Shown one piece after another: positions 38,397 through 47,598 of a stretch of 64,000 nucleotides of DNA. The stretch is taken from assembly GCA_029260765.1 (NCBI GenBank), contig JAJDCP010000018.1, positions 1 to 64,000 of the forward strand. Direction: 5' to 3'. A model generated the notes under the pieces. That model searched no databases, had not been told where the DNA came from, and saw only the letters and a program-made list of their open reading frames with translations. The translations under genes were made by a program, and so were the position numbers. Numbering within the stretch: position 1 is the stretch's first letter; every line of letters begins with the position of its first letter. Source of the stretch: Planctomycetota bacterium. Its GTDB lineage: Bacteria; Planctomycetota; J058; JAJDCP01.

Positions 38397-39641
38397 TCAG
38401 CCCAGGACGCCGACATGCTGCTGATCGAGGCCACTCTCCTGCCACAAACCTTCAATGATAGATCGCAGCTCCGTGACCTCACCAGGGCGGGCCATCGAGC
38501 AGCCGACGCAGCTCTTTGAGAGCTCCCCGGAGAGCAAACCTCTACGAAACTCTCTGGCCTTCTCGCCCGAGAGAATCTCAGTCAAGCTTTGATCTTTGAG
38601 GGAGCCGATGCCTTCCTGCCGCATGGTGACACAACATGGAAACACCAACCCATCTGCGCCGACGGTACACCGCTGCCAAGGCTGTGTGCACAAACGGGTC
38701 CATCGCCTTTGCGAGCCACTATCCCAGTTTGTCTGCTCGTCTCCAATACGCGAGAGCCGCTTCACAAGGCGATCGAGGAGGTCTGGCTGAACGTCAAAGG
38801 CGAGATTCTTGTGCTTGAAGAGACCGTGAGCCTTTTCAAGCTGTCTGCAGAAGTCCAGAAACTCGGCTTCTGGCAAGTCTGTGACGCAAGCGACTGGCAG
38901 CCCCGGAATCGGAGACAACTCGTAGAGACTGCTCACCCCGAGACTTAGATCAAGGGTGGCCGCATAGCAGGCGAGGTCATAGAACTTCTGTGCGACGCGA
39001 CTCGTCGCGGTGCAGTTCAGATGCAGATAGGGGCTCCTGGTACCTGCTGCGAGGGAAACGCTGCGAAGTCTGACGACATTCAGGGTAAAGATCTCGAGCT
39101 CCATCTTCCGACGAAGATCCTTCAGCACCCCCCTGTCAACCGTATCCAGACTGATCATGATGGTCGTGAAGCGGCTCAAGGTGGCGAGCTCCGCCTCGCT
39201 GAACCTACGGGCGAAATTGGAGACGATCGAGATGACTCCCGGCAGTTCGAGGAAGGGCTGAACCCGATCCATCCAGCCCTTCAGCGACGTCGTCTCCCCG
39301 GTTCCAGACAAGATCAGCTTGAGTTCAATGCCCTGGTCGGCAAGCCATCGACAATGAGCCAAGGCACGTTGCCGAATCAACTCTGGCATGTCTTGATCCC
39401 GGCCTGGCAGCAACTTATCTCCGGGTTGGCTCTTTGGGCAATAGACACACCGCAGGTTACAGGTGCTTGTCAGCTCAATCATTAGGTCGTTTTCACAGAA
39501 CATCGCCAGCGGATCGAAGGCGCTTCGTTGGGCTGAGTCCTGTGGCTGCTCCTGCTGGTCTTCGGCGGTTGTCGCAAACAGGGACAGCAACCTGCTCTTG
39601 AGCAGCAGCGCCGGCTTGGGTCCCCAAGTGGCATGACTCAT
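38397..39641 (-). CDS. radical SAM protein with SPASM-type C-terminus
   Basis: This 414-residue protein carries the [4Fe-4S]/SAM motif CNLRCVYC (Cys61, Cys65, Cys68) after ENDLMIELTST. A C-terminal auxiliary-cluster region has CTQPWQRCTVGADGLVFPCC, then KSCVGCSMARPGE. That is the arrangement of SPASM radical SAM enzymes, which modify peptides, sugars or nucleotides. Its ATG overlaps the stop of the upstream 984-residue radical SAM gene (ATGA), so the two are translationally coupled. GC and codon use look lower than in the left part of the window, suggesting transfer. The substrate is unknown. Confidence 0.88.
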   Translation of the reverse strand: MSHATWGPKPALLLKSRLLSLFATTAEDQQEQPQDSAQRSAFDPLAMFCENDLMIELTSTCNLRCVYCPKSQPGDKLLPGRDQDMPELIRQRALAHCRWLADQGIELKLILSGTGETTSLKGWMDRVQPFLELPGVISIVSNFARRFSEAELATLSRFTTIMISLDTVDRGVLKDLRRKMELEIFTLNVVRLRSVSLAAGTRSPYLHLNCTATSRVAQKFYDLACYAATLDLSLGVSSLYELSPIPGLPVACVTDLPEAEFLDFCRQLEKAHGLFKHKNLAFDVQPDLLDRLVKRLSRIGDEQTNWDSGSQRRWTRLCTQPWQRCTVGADGLVFPCCVTMRQEGIGSLKDQSLTEILSGEKAREFRRGLLSGELSKSCVGCSMARPGEVTELRSIIEGLWQESGLDQQHVGVLG

Positions 39642-42592
39642 GAGGCTGAGGTCGTCAGGGCTGACGGAGTAGGGAAGTAGGCGCCCAGAAAATCGCGGAA
39701 GAGCGCTGAATGCCTGACGAAGACAGCATTCTCGGAGAAGTCCTCCAAATAGGCTTGGGGGACGGTGCCTTGCCCTTCCTTTCGAGTGAAAAGACGTAGC
39801 AATCCAGGGGGGGCGCTCACAGGGAAAAGACTCTGCGGGACAAAGGCGAGGTTTTGGATTGCCCTGCGAAGCTTCACGTCGAAGTGTCCGGCCCAGGGGG
39901 TGGACACAGTGTCCGACGACGTCGTTGTGCCGAATCGGCCCTCAAGGAGGCGAAAACAGGCCAACGGATCCTCTCGAAGTTGCTCCTGCGGAAGGACCAA
40001 GACACGGTCAACTCCGAAGACCCTATGGTAGATGCCAATGATCGAGTCGAAGTCCAGAAGTACAAGGAGCTTGTCACGGTATTCTCGGAGGAATTCCGCA
40101 AGGCAGCTCTTGATGCCAGACTCTCTGGCCCATCTGAACAGGGAGCGCAAGGCCGCTGAATGGCCCTGCAACCACAACAACACAAAGCTCTGGGGAAAGC
40201 TGTCACGCAGGGACATGCAAAGCTCTATCCGACGTTGGACCAGCGCTTCGGTGGAGAGCTCGAAGAACGGTCTCGAATCGCGTCCCAGGAAGCGTGCCTC
40301 GTAGTCGAAGAAGCTTGCGCTTACAAATCTATCACTCTGCGAGCCAGCGTCGAGACCCAAGAGTGCTTGCAGAGTCTTGAAAAGGCCTCTGCGAGGCACA
40401 TCGAAGTGACCTTCGAAGAGTGTCTGGTTGGCAGAAACTTTTGCAGTCCAGGAGCTGAGTAGACTATCGGCTTCCGTGGTCGGGCCAATATGCAGCAATT
40501 GGGAGATTCGGGCGCCACTCTTCCGAGCCGATTTTTCTGAACGGGCGACCTTCGACTCCAGGTGCACCTGCTCAAAGAGATTGGGCCAATTGAAGCAAGA
40601 GATGGCTGAGACGTTGTCAAGCCAGGCTATCCACCGAGCGGCGCCCATCTTGCCACTCCAGTCCAGGGTCGTAGCACCAAAGGGTCCAAAGCGCGTATCG
40701 GTAATCTCGACCTGCATCTCCTGTACCGAAGCAGGCATCGGGAAGCTCTCGTGACCAAAGGCAGCGTTGCAGGCACTGAAATAGGCAGGCCAGTCATAGT
40801 TTACGCTGAATCTCTTGCCAACCGAGGAGTCGTAGTCTGGGGTAATCAGCAGTTGCCGCTGATAGGAGACGACGTCGGAGAGCCCTTCGATTCCCTGGAA
40901 TCGCGCCTCCAAGAACCCCCCAAGCTCGTCGTAGAACAGCTCTCGCCGAAGTACCAGCTGAAAGAGAAACCACTGGGTCTGCGTAACGTAGTAACCATAG
41001 CTTGAGATCTCAGCCAAACGAGCCTGGGCGTGGACGAGCCCCTTCTCAGTCACAAATCGACGATAGTGATCCCGAACGGTTTCAACAAGCGCGCCATACA
41101 CGCTATGAACTGCCAAGAACTCATCCAAGATGGCCGTGTAGAAGCTGTGGTAGGCCACGCCATGACTGTGGCGAAGATAGCGAGCCACCAACTGGGTCGG
41201 GCCACAGAAGTGCAGGGCTTCACACAAAACCGCCAGGACGTTCAGCTCAACCCAGTCCGGCGTTGAGAAGCTCTTGGTCGCGACCAGGGTAGCTATGTGC
41301 AAGACTCCGTCTCGCGTGCCGAGAGGTCGACGAGAGCTGGTTGTCTGAAGCAAGCCCTTCAAGGGTTGCAATTCCCACTTCTCACTGTAATCCGCCTGGG
41401 CTGCAGGCGCGTTGGGGAGCAGTATGTAGGGGTAGATGTGGACTTGTCCGTGAAGACCCCACTCCATGAGCTTGGTCAGGCAGGTCCGCCATAGTTCGGG
41501 GGTGTCCCCGGGCTGGCCAAGGATGAGTTGCACCGACAGGGCAATTCCCGACCGCGCCAGCTCCTTCGCGGCCAACATCTGCTTTTCGGGGGAGATGTTG
41601 GAGCGTTCTCCCGCAGCGAGCACCGACTCTTCAGTGTGTTGAATAGAGAGGAAGTGGCTCGGTAGTACGTTGCCCTCATTGAGAATCTGTGCGATCGCGA
41701 TGTTGCGATCCGAGCGGTTTTTCGAGGCACTATAGGAGAGGCTTCGAGGTGCACCATGGGCTGCGCGTGCTTTACCGAAGAGCTTGGCGATGCTGAGATC
41801 CCGTTCGAGGATTCCAAAGTTTGCATCTGCAATCATGATGAAATTCACATCTAGCTTCGCCAGGTGCAGAATGTCGGTTTCTATACGCTGAAGATCAAAC
41901 CTACGCACGCGAGAATTCGTGGCAGAGCCCCAGTCGCAGAAGCTGCAGCGGTAGGGGCAACCCCGATTTGTCTCGAGAATGCCGCCGAGATCGCCAAAAT
42001 CCACGTTATTGAGCAGCTTGTTCAAAACCTCGAACTGGTCGGCGTAGGGGCTGTGATCGAAGGTCGTGAGCTTCTCCGGGGGCGCGGTGGGGAGAAATTC
42101 CTCGCCTCCCACAGGGCGCAGAAGCAAGCCGGGAATCTCTCGCAAGCCTTCATCTGAATTCCGCAGGCGAGCCTCCAGAATCGCCTGAAAGGGGACCTCG
42201 CCCTCCTGGACGACGACGATGTCGATGTAGGGATGGCGAGCGGCGAAGTCTGGGTCCTTCAGGTCGGGCTCCGGGCCTCCCATCACCACCAGGCAATCAG
42301 GCTGAGCCTGCTTGACCTTCTTGGCGATTTGGACCTGCAGATCGAAGTTCCAGGCGTAGGAGCTCAGGCCAAGCACGTCGAGGGGCTGTTGGAGGGCTTC
42401 GTCCAAAGCGGTCTCGAGGCTCGGCCTCTTGAAGATCGGATCCAACCAATCAACGCGATCGGCCTGCGGACTATTGCGTTCAAACCAGGACTTGAGCACA
42501 GCCCAGACATAAGGAAGGTATACCGATCTGCCGGAATTGGGCTCGCAAATCAGAACCTGCAGTTTCCTTTCGCCGATACAATGCTCTCTCAC
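39638..42592 (-). CDS. B12-binding radical SAM protein with sulfotransferase-like C-terminus
   Basis: This 984-residue protein has a cobalamin-binding-like domain at about 10-140 (CLVVMGGPEPD and VVVQEGE). A radical SAM domain has TNRGCPYRCSFCDWG (Cys212, Cys216, Cys219). A helical middle part follows. A C-terminal region of about 280 residues resembles sulfotransferases, with LLHIGPTTEADSLLSSW at the nucleotide-loop position and IIGIYHRVFGVDRVLVLPQE later. The 5'-phosphosulfate loop (KxGTT) and the 3'-phosphate Arg are not seen, so that domain may only bind substrate. GTG at 42592 has a poor ribosome site. It forms an operon with the SPASM enzyme. Confidence 0.8.
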   Translation of the reverse strand: MREHCIGERKLQVLICEPNSGRSVYLPYVWAVLKSWFERNSPQADRVDWLDPIFKRPSLETALDEALQQPLDVLGLSSYAWNFDLQVQIAKKVKQAQPDCLVVMGGPEPDLKDPDFAARHPYIDIVVVQEGEVPFQAILEARLRNSDEGLREIPGLLLRPVGGEEFLPTAPPEKLTTFDHSPYADQFEVLNKLLNNVDFGDLGGILETNRGCPYRCSFCDWGSATNSRVRRFDLQRIETDILHLAKLDVNFIMIADANFGILERDLSIAKLFGKARAAHGAPRSLSYSASKNRSDRNIAIAQILNEGNVLPSHFLSIQHTEESVLAAGERSNISPEKQMLAAKELARSGIALSVQLILGQPGDTPELWRTCLTKLMEWGLHGQVHIYPYILLPNAPAAQADYSEKWELQPLKGLLQTTSSRRPLGTRDGVLHIATLVATKSFSTPDWVELNVLAVLCEALHFCGPTQLVARYLRHSHGVAYHSFYTAILDEFLAVHSVYGALVETVRDHYRRFVTEKGLVHAQARLAEISSYGYYVTQTQWFLFQLVLRRELFYDELGGFLEARFQGIEGLSDVVSYQRQLLITPDYDSSVGKRFSVNYDWPAYFSACNAAFGHESFPMPASVQEMQVEITDTRFGPFGATTLDWSGKMGAARWIAWLDNVSAISCFNWPNLFEQVHLESKVARSEKSARKSGARISQLLHIGPTTEADSLLSSWTAKVSANQTLFEGHFDVPRRGLFKTLQALLGLDAGSQSDRFVSASFFDYEARFLGRDSRPFFELSTEALVQRRIELCMSLRDSFPQSFVLLWLQGHSAALRSLFRWARESGIKSCLAEFLREYRDKLLVLLDFDSIIGIYHRVFGVDRVLVLPQEQLREDPLACFRLLEGRFGTTTSSDTVSTPWAGHFDVKLRRAIQNLAFVPQSLFPVSAPPGLLRLFTRKEGQGTVPQAYLEDFSENAVFVRHSALFRDFLGAYFPTPSALTTSAS

Positions 42593-42859
42593 GTTTTTCC
42601 CAACTTCAGTCGCGACCGCGGAACATTCTGCGGCATTTTGGGTTATTCGCGACTTCTGAGTGACGAGCCATTCCGAATGAAATCATGATAATGCTTGCTT
42701 CAGATCCTTTGCAACGGAATCCCGGAGATCCGCCTTTCCCCTGAGCTCCCTCTCGTACTGGTGGTCCCAGTCGAAGGCTTCGATGGTCTTCAGGACGGAG
42801 AAGCGGGCTCGGGTGAGCCGTCCCTGGACCCGTCGGTCGAAGCGAGCTGCGGCCTCATC

Positions 42860-43068
42860 GAGGCTGTCTCACGGAACGTCTGGAGGCGTGCGATTGATTC
42901 CAGAAGGCAATTCCGATCCTTTGCAATTCGGCGGCCAAGACCGACGTTTCTTATTGTAGGGGAGGGATTTACACCATCCAGAAAGGCCCGCGGGCGGGGG
43001 TAGACCCCGCCCCTGCATGAGGATCAAAAACAACCCATCGGTAGGGTCTCGTTCCGTGAGACAGCCTC
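42860..43068. repeat. 19-bp perfect inverted repeat enclosing an insertion
   Basis: GAGGCTGTCTCACGGAACG at 42860-42878 recurs in reverse complement at 43050-43068. The roughly 170 bases between them split the IstB remnant. This may be the footprint of a small insertion or an inversion-duplication. Confidence 0.6.
42956..43015. repeat. GC-rich inverted repeat, copy 2
   Basis: GTAGGGGAGGGATTTACACC and GGGGGTAGACCCCGCCCCTG flank a short spacer. This is a diverged copy of the element at 27-84, with the same arm order and spacing. Confidence 0.65.
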
Positions 43069-43316
43069 TCCTCTGCAAGCAGAGCATCCAGGAAGCCGAG
43101 GTGGCTCTGACTGGTCGTTGCGGCGAGGGGTAGGGTGCGCGATGGCGTCAACCTGGATTTGTCCAGCTTGAGCGGGTCGGTGCGGGGATGTGACCCTGAG
43201 GTTGACGTCGGGCTGCTCTTGCCAGCAAGCCTCAGACCTGGGTGTGTCTGAGTGGGGCCATGCCCAGGGGCCGCGTGAGCGCCGCGACACGGACCAGGAC
43301 CAAGAGTCCTGGGGGA

Positions 43317-43970
43317 TCACTCCAGCCCTGTGTAGTTGATGACGCTGGAGCCTACCGTGACACTGCCGTCGTTCGCGTTGCTCGCGGTGTAGTCGGAGCT
43401 CGCAAAGGTGCCGCCCACGAGGCTCAGCGCGTCTCCGGTAGTCTGGGAGCCGCCGTTGTAGGTCAGCGTCCGCTCGAGGTCTCCCCCGCTGAGGTCGACC
43501 GTCAGGCGATCATCCCCGTCGCCGGCATCGAACACCACCTCGGTCCCGCCAATCGAAGCCAGCGGAATCGTCAGGGTGCTGGTTCCATGGCCCGTCGCTC
43601 CGGGAATGCTGGTGGTCAGCGTCTTGCCGGGATCGGTGATCTCCAGGTTGTTGCCGTTCTTGACGATGGTCAGGGCGTCATCGACGCCGTCCACGTCCGC
43701 GATCACCAGATTGCCCGAGGCATCCAGGCTGGCGGAGGTGGTGTACTCCACGGTCAGGGTGACATCGTTGCCAGTGCCTCCCGCACAGGAGACTCTGAAG
43801 AAGTCTCCGCCGGCCTGCAGGACCGCTCCCTCGGGGAGTCCCGCGAAGGTACCCGAGATCGAGCTGGCGCTGTCGAGACTGTCGATGATGTGCAGCACAT
43901 CCCCGGCCGTGGGCGCATAGCTGCCCCCAAGCCGGACTGCGAGCGTGACCCCGTTGAGAGCTGCAATCTC
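43317..43970 (-). pseudogene. fragment of giant beta-strand surface protein
   Basis: The frame reads VRLGGSYAPTAGDVLHIIDS, ISGTFAGLPEGAVLQAGG, IVKNGNNLEITDPGKTLTTS and VFDAGDGDDRLTVDLSGGDL. It ends at VGSSVINYTGLE, typical of repeat units of planctomycete-type autotransporter/calcium-binding-like exoproteins. It has no signal peptide or credible start: the upstream frame becomes unrelated near 43970. In such proteins the sequence continues past this point, so the fragment seems truncated at both ends. Confidence 0.6.
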
Positions 43971-44529
43971 TGACTTGGGAAGCCCTTTTCTCTCTGGATT
44001 GCAGCCGTGATCGCGGCATTGTGTTGCGAGAAGGGAGCCCCCGGTCTACTCGACGAACGCCGGTGTCGACCCGACAGCGGATCCCCGCAGGGCCTGAACG
44101 CCGAGCCGTGTGGCTGCAGTGCCACCCGGTGCTCGGCGATGGCTACCCGCGTTTTGAGTTGAAGGCTTGTCCCGTCCATCGCAGCGCCCCGGGTTCGGTC
44201 TCACTGACTCCAAGGGGACGTATTGTGCCCGCCGAGCGAGATGCAAGAGCCTCAGGCTTTCTTTGACCACGTGGTCTTGATGGTGCTTGCCGACGGATCG
44301 TGCACGACAAGGAGCGGGACTTCTTCTTGCCCGATGTTGGTTACTTTTCCCCATCGTGTTGCTTCAAAAGACTTTGCTACCCGGCATCCTCGATTTGACC
44401 GCACCATGCTCGCTCGGGCGCTACTCAGGAAAGCGCCTCCGACTCAACCTTGGGATTCCTCTCTCCCCCTGGGGGGCGTGGTCCGGCACTTGCTGCGGGT
44501 GCGAGAGTTTCCGATGGCGCTGGCGGCGT
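43971..44529. other. 560-base stretch without a gene
   Basis: I see no gene on either strand. The six frames lack coherent protein character, and no repeat of the local families is recognised. Confidence 0.4.
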
Positions 44530-44568
44530 GACGGAGATCGCTTAGCTCAGGCCCAGGCGATCTCCGTC
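44530..44568. terminator. 12-bp perfect stem-loop over a stop codon
   Basis: GACGGAGATCGC (44530-44541) and GCGATCTCCGTC (44557-44568) form a perfect stem with a 15-base loop that contains the stop codon of the minus-strand gene at 44547. It may terminate or stabilise that transcript. There is no U-tract. Confidence 0.45.
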
Positions 44569-46073
44569 CCTGCGGGCAGATCGCGCAAGAGGCGCTCATC
44601 AGCCAGCGACTGGAGCAGGCCGAAGCGCGCGGTCTGGAAGCGGACGAGCGCGGCGCAACGCAACTCGGGCGGACAGCCAGGGCCGATCCGGCGTACGATC
44701 TCGAGCACGCGCTCGGCTGCCTGCCGCGACTTCTCGGGGTCCGCCGGTGGGAACAGGTCCGCTACCCGCGGATCGTCCTCAGGTCCGCCCCGCGACAGAG
44801 GAGGCAGGGCGATCGGGAAAGCCCCTCCCACCGCAGGGCTCGTGAAATCCAGCACGGATGGGTCGCTGGTTCCACCGCGGGTAAACTGCTTGCGGAGCTC
44901 GTCGGCGTTCTCGGGCTTTGCGCCGCCGCCGCCGATGACTTCACCGAAAGGGTCGCCGGAAGTACTCTCCTGGCCGTCGTCTCCTCCCTTGCCGCCTCCT
45001 GCGTCCGCGTCGGACGCGGCGCTGTCGTCTTCGTCCTCGTCTCCATCCCCGTCCTCGCTCCCATCCGGGCCGCGGTCTTCCTCCCCGGTACCATCCGGGT
45101 CGCGGTCGTCGTCCCCGGCCGCGCCGTCTTCGTCACGGTCGCCGTCTGCGCCGCCGCCTTCACCCAAGTCGTCGCCCTTGCCGCCTCCCTGATCGGGAGT
45201 GTCGCCATCACTCGGAGTGTCGTCGTCCAGCAGGCCGTTGGCCCGGGCGATCTCGTAGTCGAGGTCGGGGCTGGTCCACTCGCCGTCCTCGCCCTGTTTC
45301 GCCCGGAAATAGTCGTCCTGACGAGGCGCTCGCACCATCGTCGGGCCGTCCAGGGGGAGGGTGTCGTAACCGTCGTGGCGGAAGACGAGGTAGGTGTCTT
45401 GCTCCTTGGGGCCTATCCGGTATACACCGGCTTGGCCGCCAGCGATCGGCATCGTCCCGACCCGCACGCCATCGACGCGAGGCCCGCTGCTCGATGATCC
45501 TGGCGGGTTGCGGGGCGTGTCTCGCGGCGGACTCCCGCTACCGGCGCTGCTCGGCAGGCCGTACATGCCGGCGTGCCAGGTCAGGATATCCTCAGCAACC
45601 CCGGGCCCGCTGTCAGGCGTGGCGCCGGCGGGCAGGAAGCGCTCGAGGGCTCCGCCGACGTGGCAGGCGCCTCCTGCCGGCCAGGGAACGCCGCCGTCGT
45701 CCCAGCCCTCGCCACCCGGGGTCGCAGTGATCGTCAGCTCCTCGCCTTCAACCGAGGTGAAGACCAACGCGAGGGAGTTTTTGGCCTGCGGCCCGTCGTA
45801 CACGCGCGCCAGCGCCGAGTCGGTGGCCAAGCGCTGGCGCAGGCCGCTCCGGAATTGCTTGACCGCGGTACCGGTCGCGACGACCTCCAGCCGGACCCGG
45901 CGTGCGACTCGCAGGTCGCACAGGAGCGCGACGTGCAGGGCGTAGGCGAGCGCCTGCGCGACGCTGTCCAGCCGCAGCTTCGGAATCTCAACGGCGAGTT
46001 TGTTCCGCACGCCCGTCCGGAGGATCAGGGGTTCGTCGGCGGCAATCCGCCGGGTCTGGGTCAGGCTCATCAT
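44547..46073 (-). CDS. hypothetical protein with long acidic Asp/Gly linker
   Basis: This 508-residue protein starts at 46073 (GAGGAG just upstream of two adjacent ATGs). The N-terminal domain of about 150 residues (MMSLTQTRRIAADEPLILRT) is followed by a Gly/Ser/Pro linker. A second segment (VYRIGPKEQDTYLVFRHDGY) leads into about 110 residues dominated by Asp, Gly and Glu. A conserved-looking C-terminal helical domain (SRQAAERVLEIVRRIGPGCP) closes it. No family is recognised. The acidic tract resembles calcium-binding or intrinsically disordered spacers. Its neighbours are decayed, so its role is unknown. Confidence 0.6.
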   Translation of the reverse strand: MMSLTQTRRIAADEPLILRTGVRNKLAVEIPKLRLDSVAQALAYALHVALLCDLRVARRVRLEVVATGTAVKQFRSGLRQRLATDSALARVYDGPQAKNSLALVFTSVEGEELTITATPGGEGWDDGGVPWPAGGACHVGGALERFLPAGATPDSGPGVAEDILTWHAGMYGLPSSAGSGSPPRDTPRNPPGSSSSGPRVDGVRVGTMPIAGGQAGVYRIGPKEQDTYLVFRHDGYDTLPLDGPTMVRAPRQDDYFRAKQGEDGEWTSPDLDYEIARANGLLDDDTPSDGDTPDQGGGKGDDLGEGGGADGDRDEDGAAGDDDRDPDGTGEEDRGPDGSEDGDGDEDEDDSAASDADAGGGKGGDDGQESTSGDPFGEVIGGGGAKPENADELRKQFTRGGTSDPSVLDFTSPAVGGAFPIALPPLSRGGPEDDPRVADLFPPADPEKSRQAAERVLEIVRRIGPGCPPELRCAALVRFQTARFGLLQSLADERLLRDLPAGTEIAWA

Positions 46074-46273
46074 CGACTCCTCGTTGATCTTGGTGTCGAG
46101 AATCAAGCAGGCAAGGAGCGTGCCAGCGATCGACACGGAAGTTGGCGGGCGGCCGGGACTGCGTGTGCGGGAGAGCAGGTGCATTCTGCGCATCCGGCAG
46201 AAACGCGTGCACCCTGTGCAAGTTGTGCAGGGGACTGCAGACTCGGGACCAGGCAGGGGGACGGGCGTCGACG

Positions 46274-46790
46274 TCAGGAAAGCCGCCGCCCGCCGGAGGG
46301 GGCCTGGCTCGGTCTCTGCTGCGACGCCTCAGGGCGAACACGGGACAGCTCCGCGACCAGCCTCGCGAACAGCCCGACCAGCTCGGGGCGCACCCAGGGC
46401 CAGGCTGCGCAGGTGCGGTTGGCGCCGACCGTTGAGGCCCGCGGCCGTGTGCACGGTCGCCTCGTGATGGTACAGATGCAGCAGGTCGTTGGGATGGAAG
46501 CGGCTGTCCGCCTGCGGGCGGATGGCTTCTGCTCCCGCGGAGGCCTTTGCAGCCAGGACGGTGTCGATCTCGACCACGACGGTGCCAGCGACGAAGAAGC
46601 GGTCGATCTTCTCCTTGGGCAGGGCGGCGAGTTTCTCCGCGCTCCACCAGGCGGCGGGCTCCTCTTCGGCGTGGCGGGCCATCCCCTCGGTAGACCGGGC
46701 GAAGTGCTGCGCCGCCTCGAGCTTGGCCCATCCCCCGGGCGAAATCGCCGGGTCAGCTTGCAGCCCATCACAATGGCCTTCGAGGAACGT
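46274..46790 (-). pseudogene. frameshifted hypothetical gene upstream of acidic protein
   Basis: One frame reads LEGHCDGLQADPAISPGGWA, FARSTEGMARHAEEEPAAWW, SAEKLAALPKEKIDRFFVAG and FHPNDLLHLYHHEATVHTAA. Near 46410 the sensible reading passes to another frame (RPELVGLFARLVAELSRVRP) that stops at 46274. No start codon follows the upstream stop near 46795 until ATG at 46682. It is probably a decayed partner of the gene at 44547-46073. Confidence 0.45.
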
Positions 46791-46875
46791 AGGGTGTTGA
46801 GCCAGATTCTAGCGTCCCCATCCCCAGAGACTTGTGCGCCGACGGCCGCTTGCGTGCGACGGACACCTCCGCCGG

Positions 46876-47445
46876 TCAAGGAAGCGTGCCGGCGTGCTCC
46901 CGGCAGATGCGCAGCGAATCGGCGCGGGTCAACCGCTCACCAGTGAGGCCACAAGCGTGTTGCGAGCCCTCGCGCTTGAAGTGCACACAGGTGCGGCACT
47001 GGCCGAAGGTACGGAAGTTGCGGCCGGCCTGGAGCGCACGCAGCAGCTCAACGGCCGCGTGCCCGGCATCAGTCTGGTGGTCGTCAGCCATGTCGGTGAG
47101 AAATCCCGCAGGATGGGCGCTCTTGACGATCATGTGGCCCGCGGCTGTGACCGCGCAGTGGAACACCCGCCCGTCGTTGGCGTCGACCTTCTTCTCGACC
47201 AGGGCCCGCCGTTCGAGAGCGATGACGGTCTGGCTCGCGGTCCCCCGGGTCACCCCCAGGTATTCGGCGAGGGCACCCGCGGTATCGCTGTAGCGGTTGG
47301 CGCGCGAGAGGTAGATCAGCGCCTCAAGCTGGACGAGCTTCAGCCGATGGCCGCCCGCGGCCTCACGGAGTTGCGTTCGGAACAGCGAGCAGATGCGCTC
47401 CAGCACAAGGTGCAGGCTGCGGGATCGATCGTTGGCTGCTTCCAC
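46876..47445 (-). CDS. MarR-family regulator with cysteine-rich C-terminus
   Basis: This 189-residue protein starts with GTG at 47445 (GGAG six bases upstream). A MarR-type winged helix is clear: ALAEYLGVTRGTASQTVIAL, then LVEKKVDANDGRVFHCAVTA. The C-terminal extension holds CRTCVHF, then HACGLTGERL, then ICREH, a four-cysteine/histidine pattern suited to binding zinc or an iron-sulfur cluster, so it may sense redox state or NO. It is divergent from the protoglobin gene. Two palindromic sites lie between them, fitting a repressor of both directions. Confidence 0.88.
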   Translation of the reverse strand: MEAANDRSRSLHLVLERICSLFRTQLREAAGGHRLKLVQLEALIYLSRANRYSDTAGALAEYLGVTRGTASQTVIALERRALVEKKVDANDGRVFHCAVTAAGHMIVKSAHPAGFLTDMADDHQTDAGHAAVELLRALQAGRNFRTFGQCRTCVHFKREGSQHACGLTGERLTRADSLRICREHAGTLP

Positions 47446-47490
47446 AAGACGCTCCTCAGTGGTCCGTGCGTCGCGCTCCAGACATCCAAA

Positions 47491-47554
47491 TAGTATCGAC
47501 TCGATATCTTCTGGACAAGCTCTAGCGACGCCGATATAGTATCGAGTCGCTATC
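47491..47554. promoter_or_regulatory. two MarR operator candidates
   Basis: TAGTATCGACTCGATATC (47491-47508) contains the perfect palindrome TATCGA-C-TCGATA. TAGTATCGAGTCGCTATC (47537-47554) is a near-identical second copy, 46 bases centre to centre. They lie in the divergent space between the MarR regulator and the protoglobin operon. Confidence 0.75.
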
Positions 47555-47598
47555 AGTTTGCAGCTCGTTGCTGTCTCACTTCACGGAGGAAATGAAAG

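Larger units (their letters stand above)
42683..43151 (-). pseudogene. IS21 helper protein (IstB) remnant, interrupted
   Basis: An N-terminal piece (LAATTSQSHLGFLDALLAEE) at about 43150-43070 and a later piece (RFDRRVQGRLTRARFSVLKT, then IEAFDWDHQYERELR) at 42871-42683 match successive parts of the IstB N-terminus. Between them lie a 19-bp inverted repeat pair and the GC-rich palindromic element 42956-43015. No ATPase core remains. It is a relic of an IS21-type element upstream of the radical SAM operon. Confidence 0.55.

Noticed and set aside
43242..43973. Plus-strand open frame of about 240 codons
   Set aside because: The composition is shadow-like; the minus strand shows clear beta-repeat exoprotein sequence.
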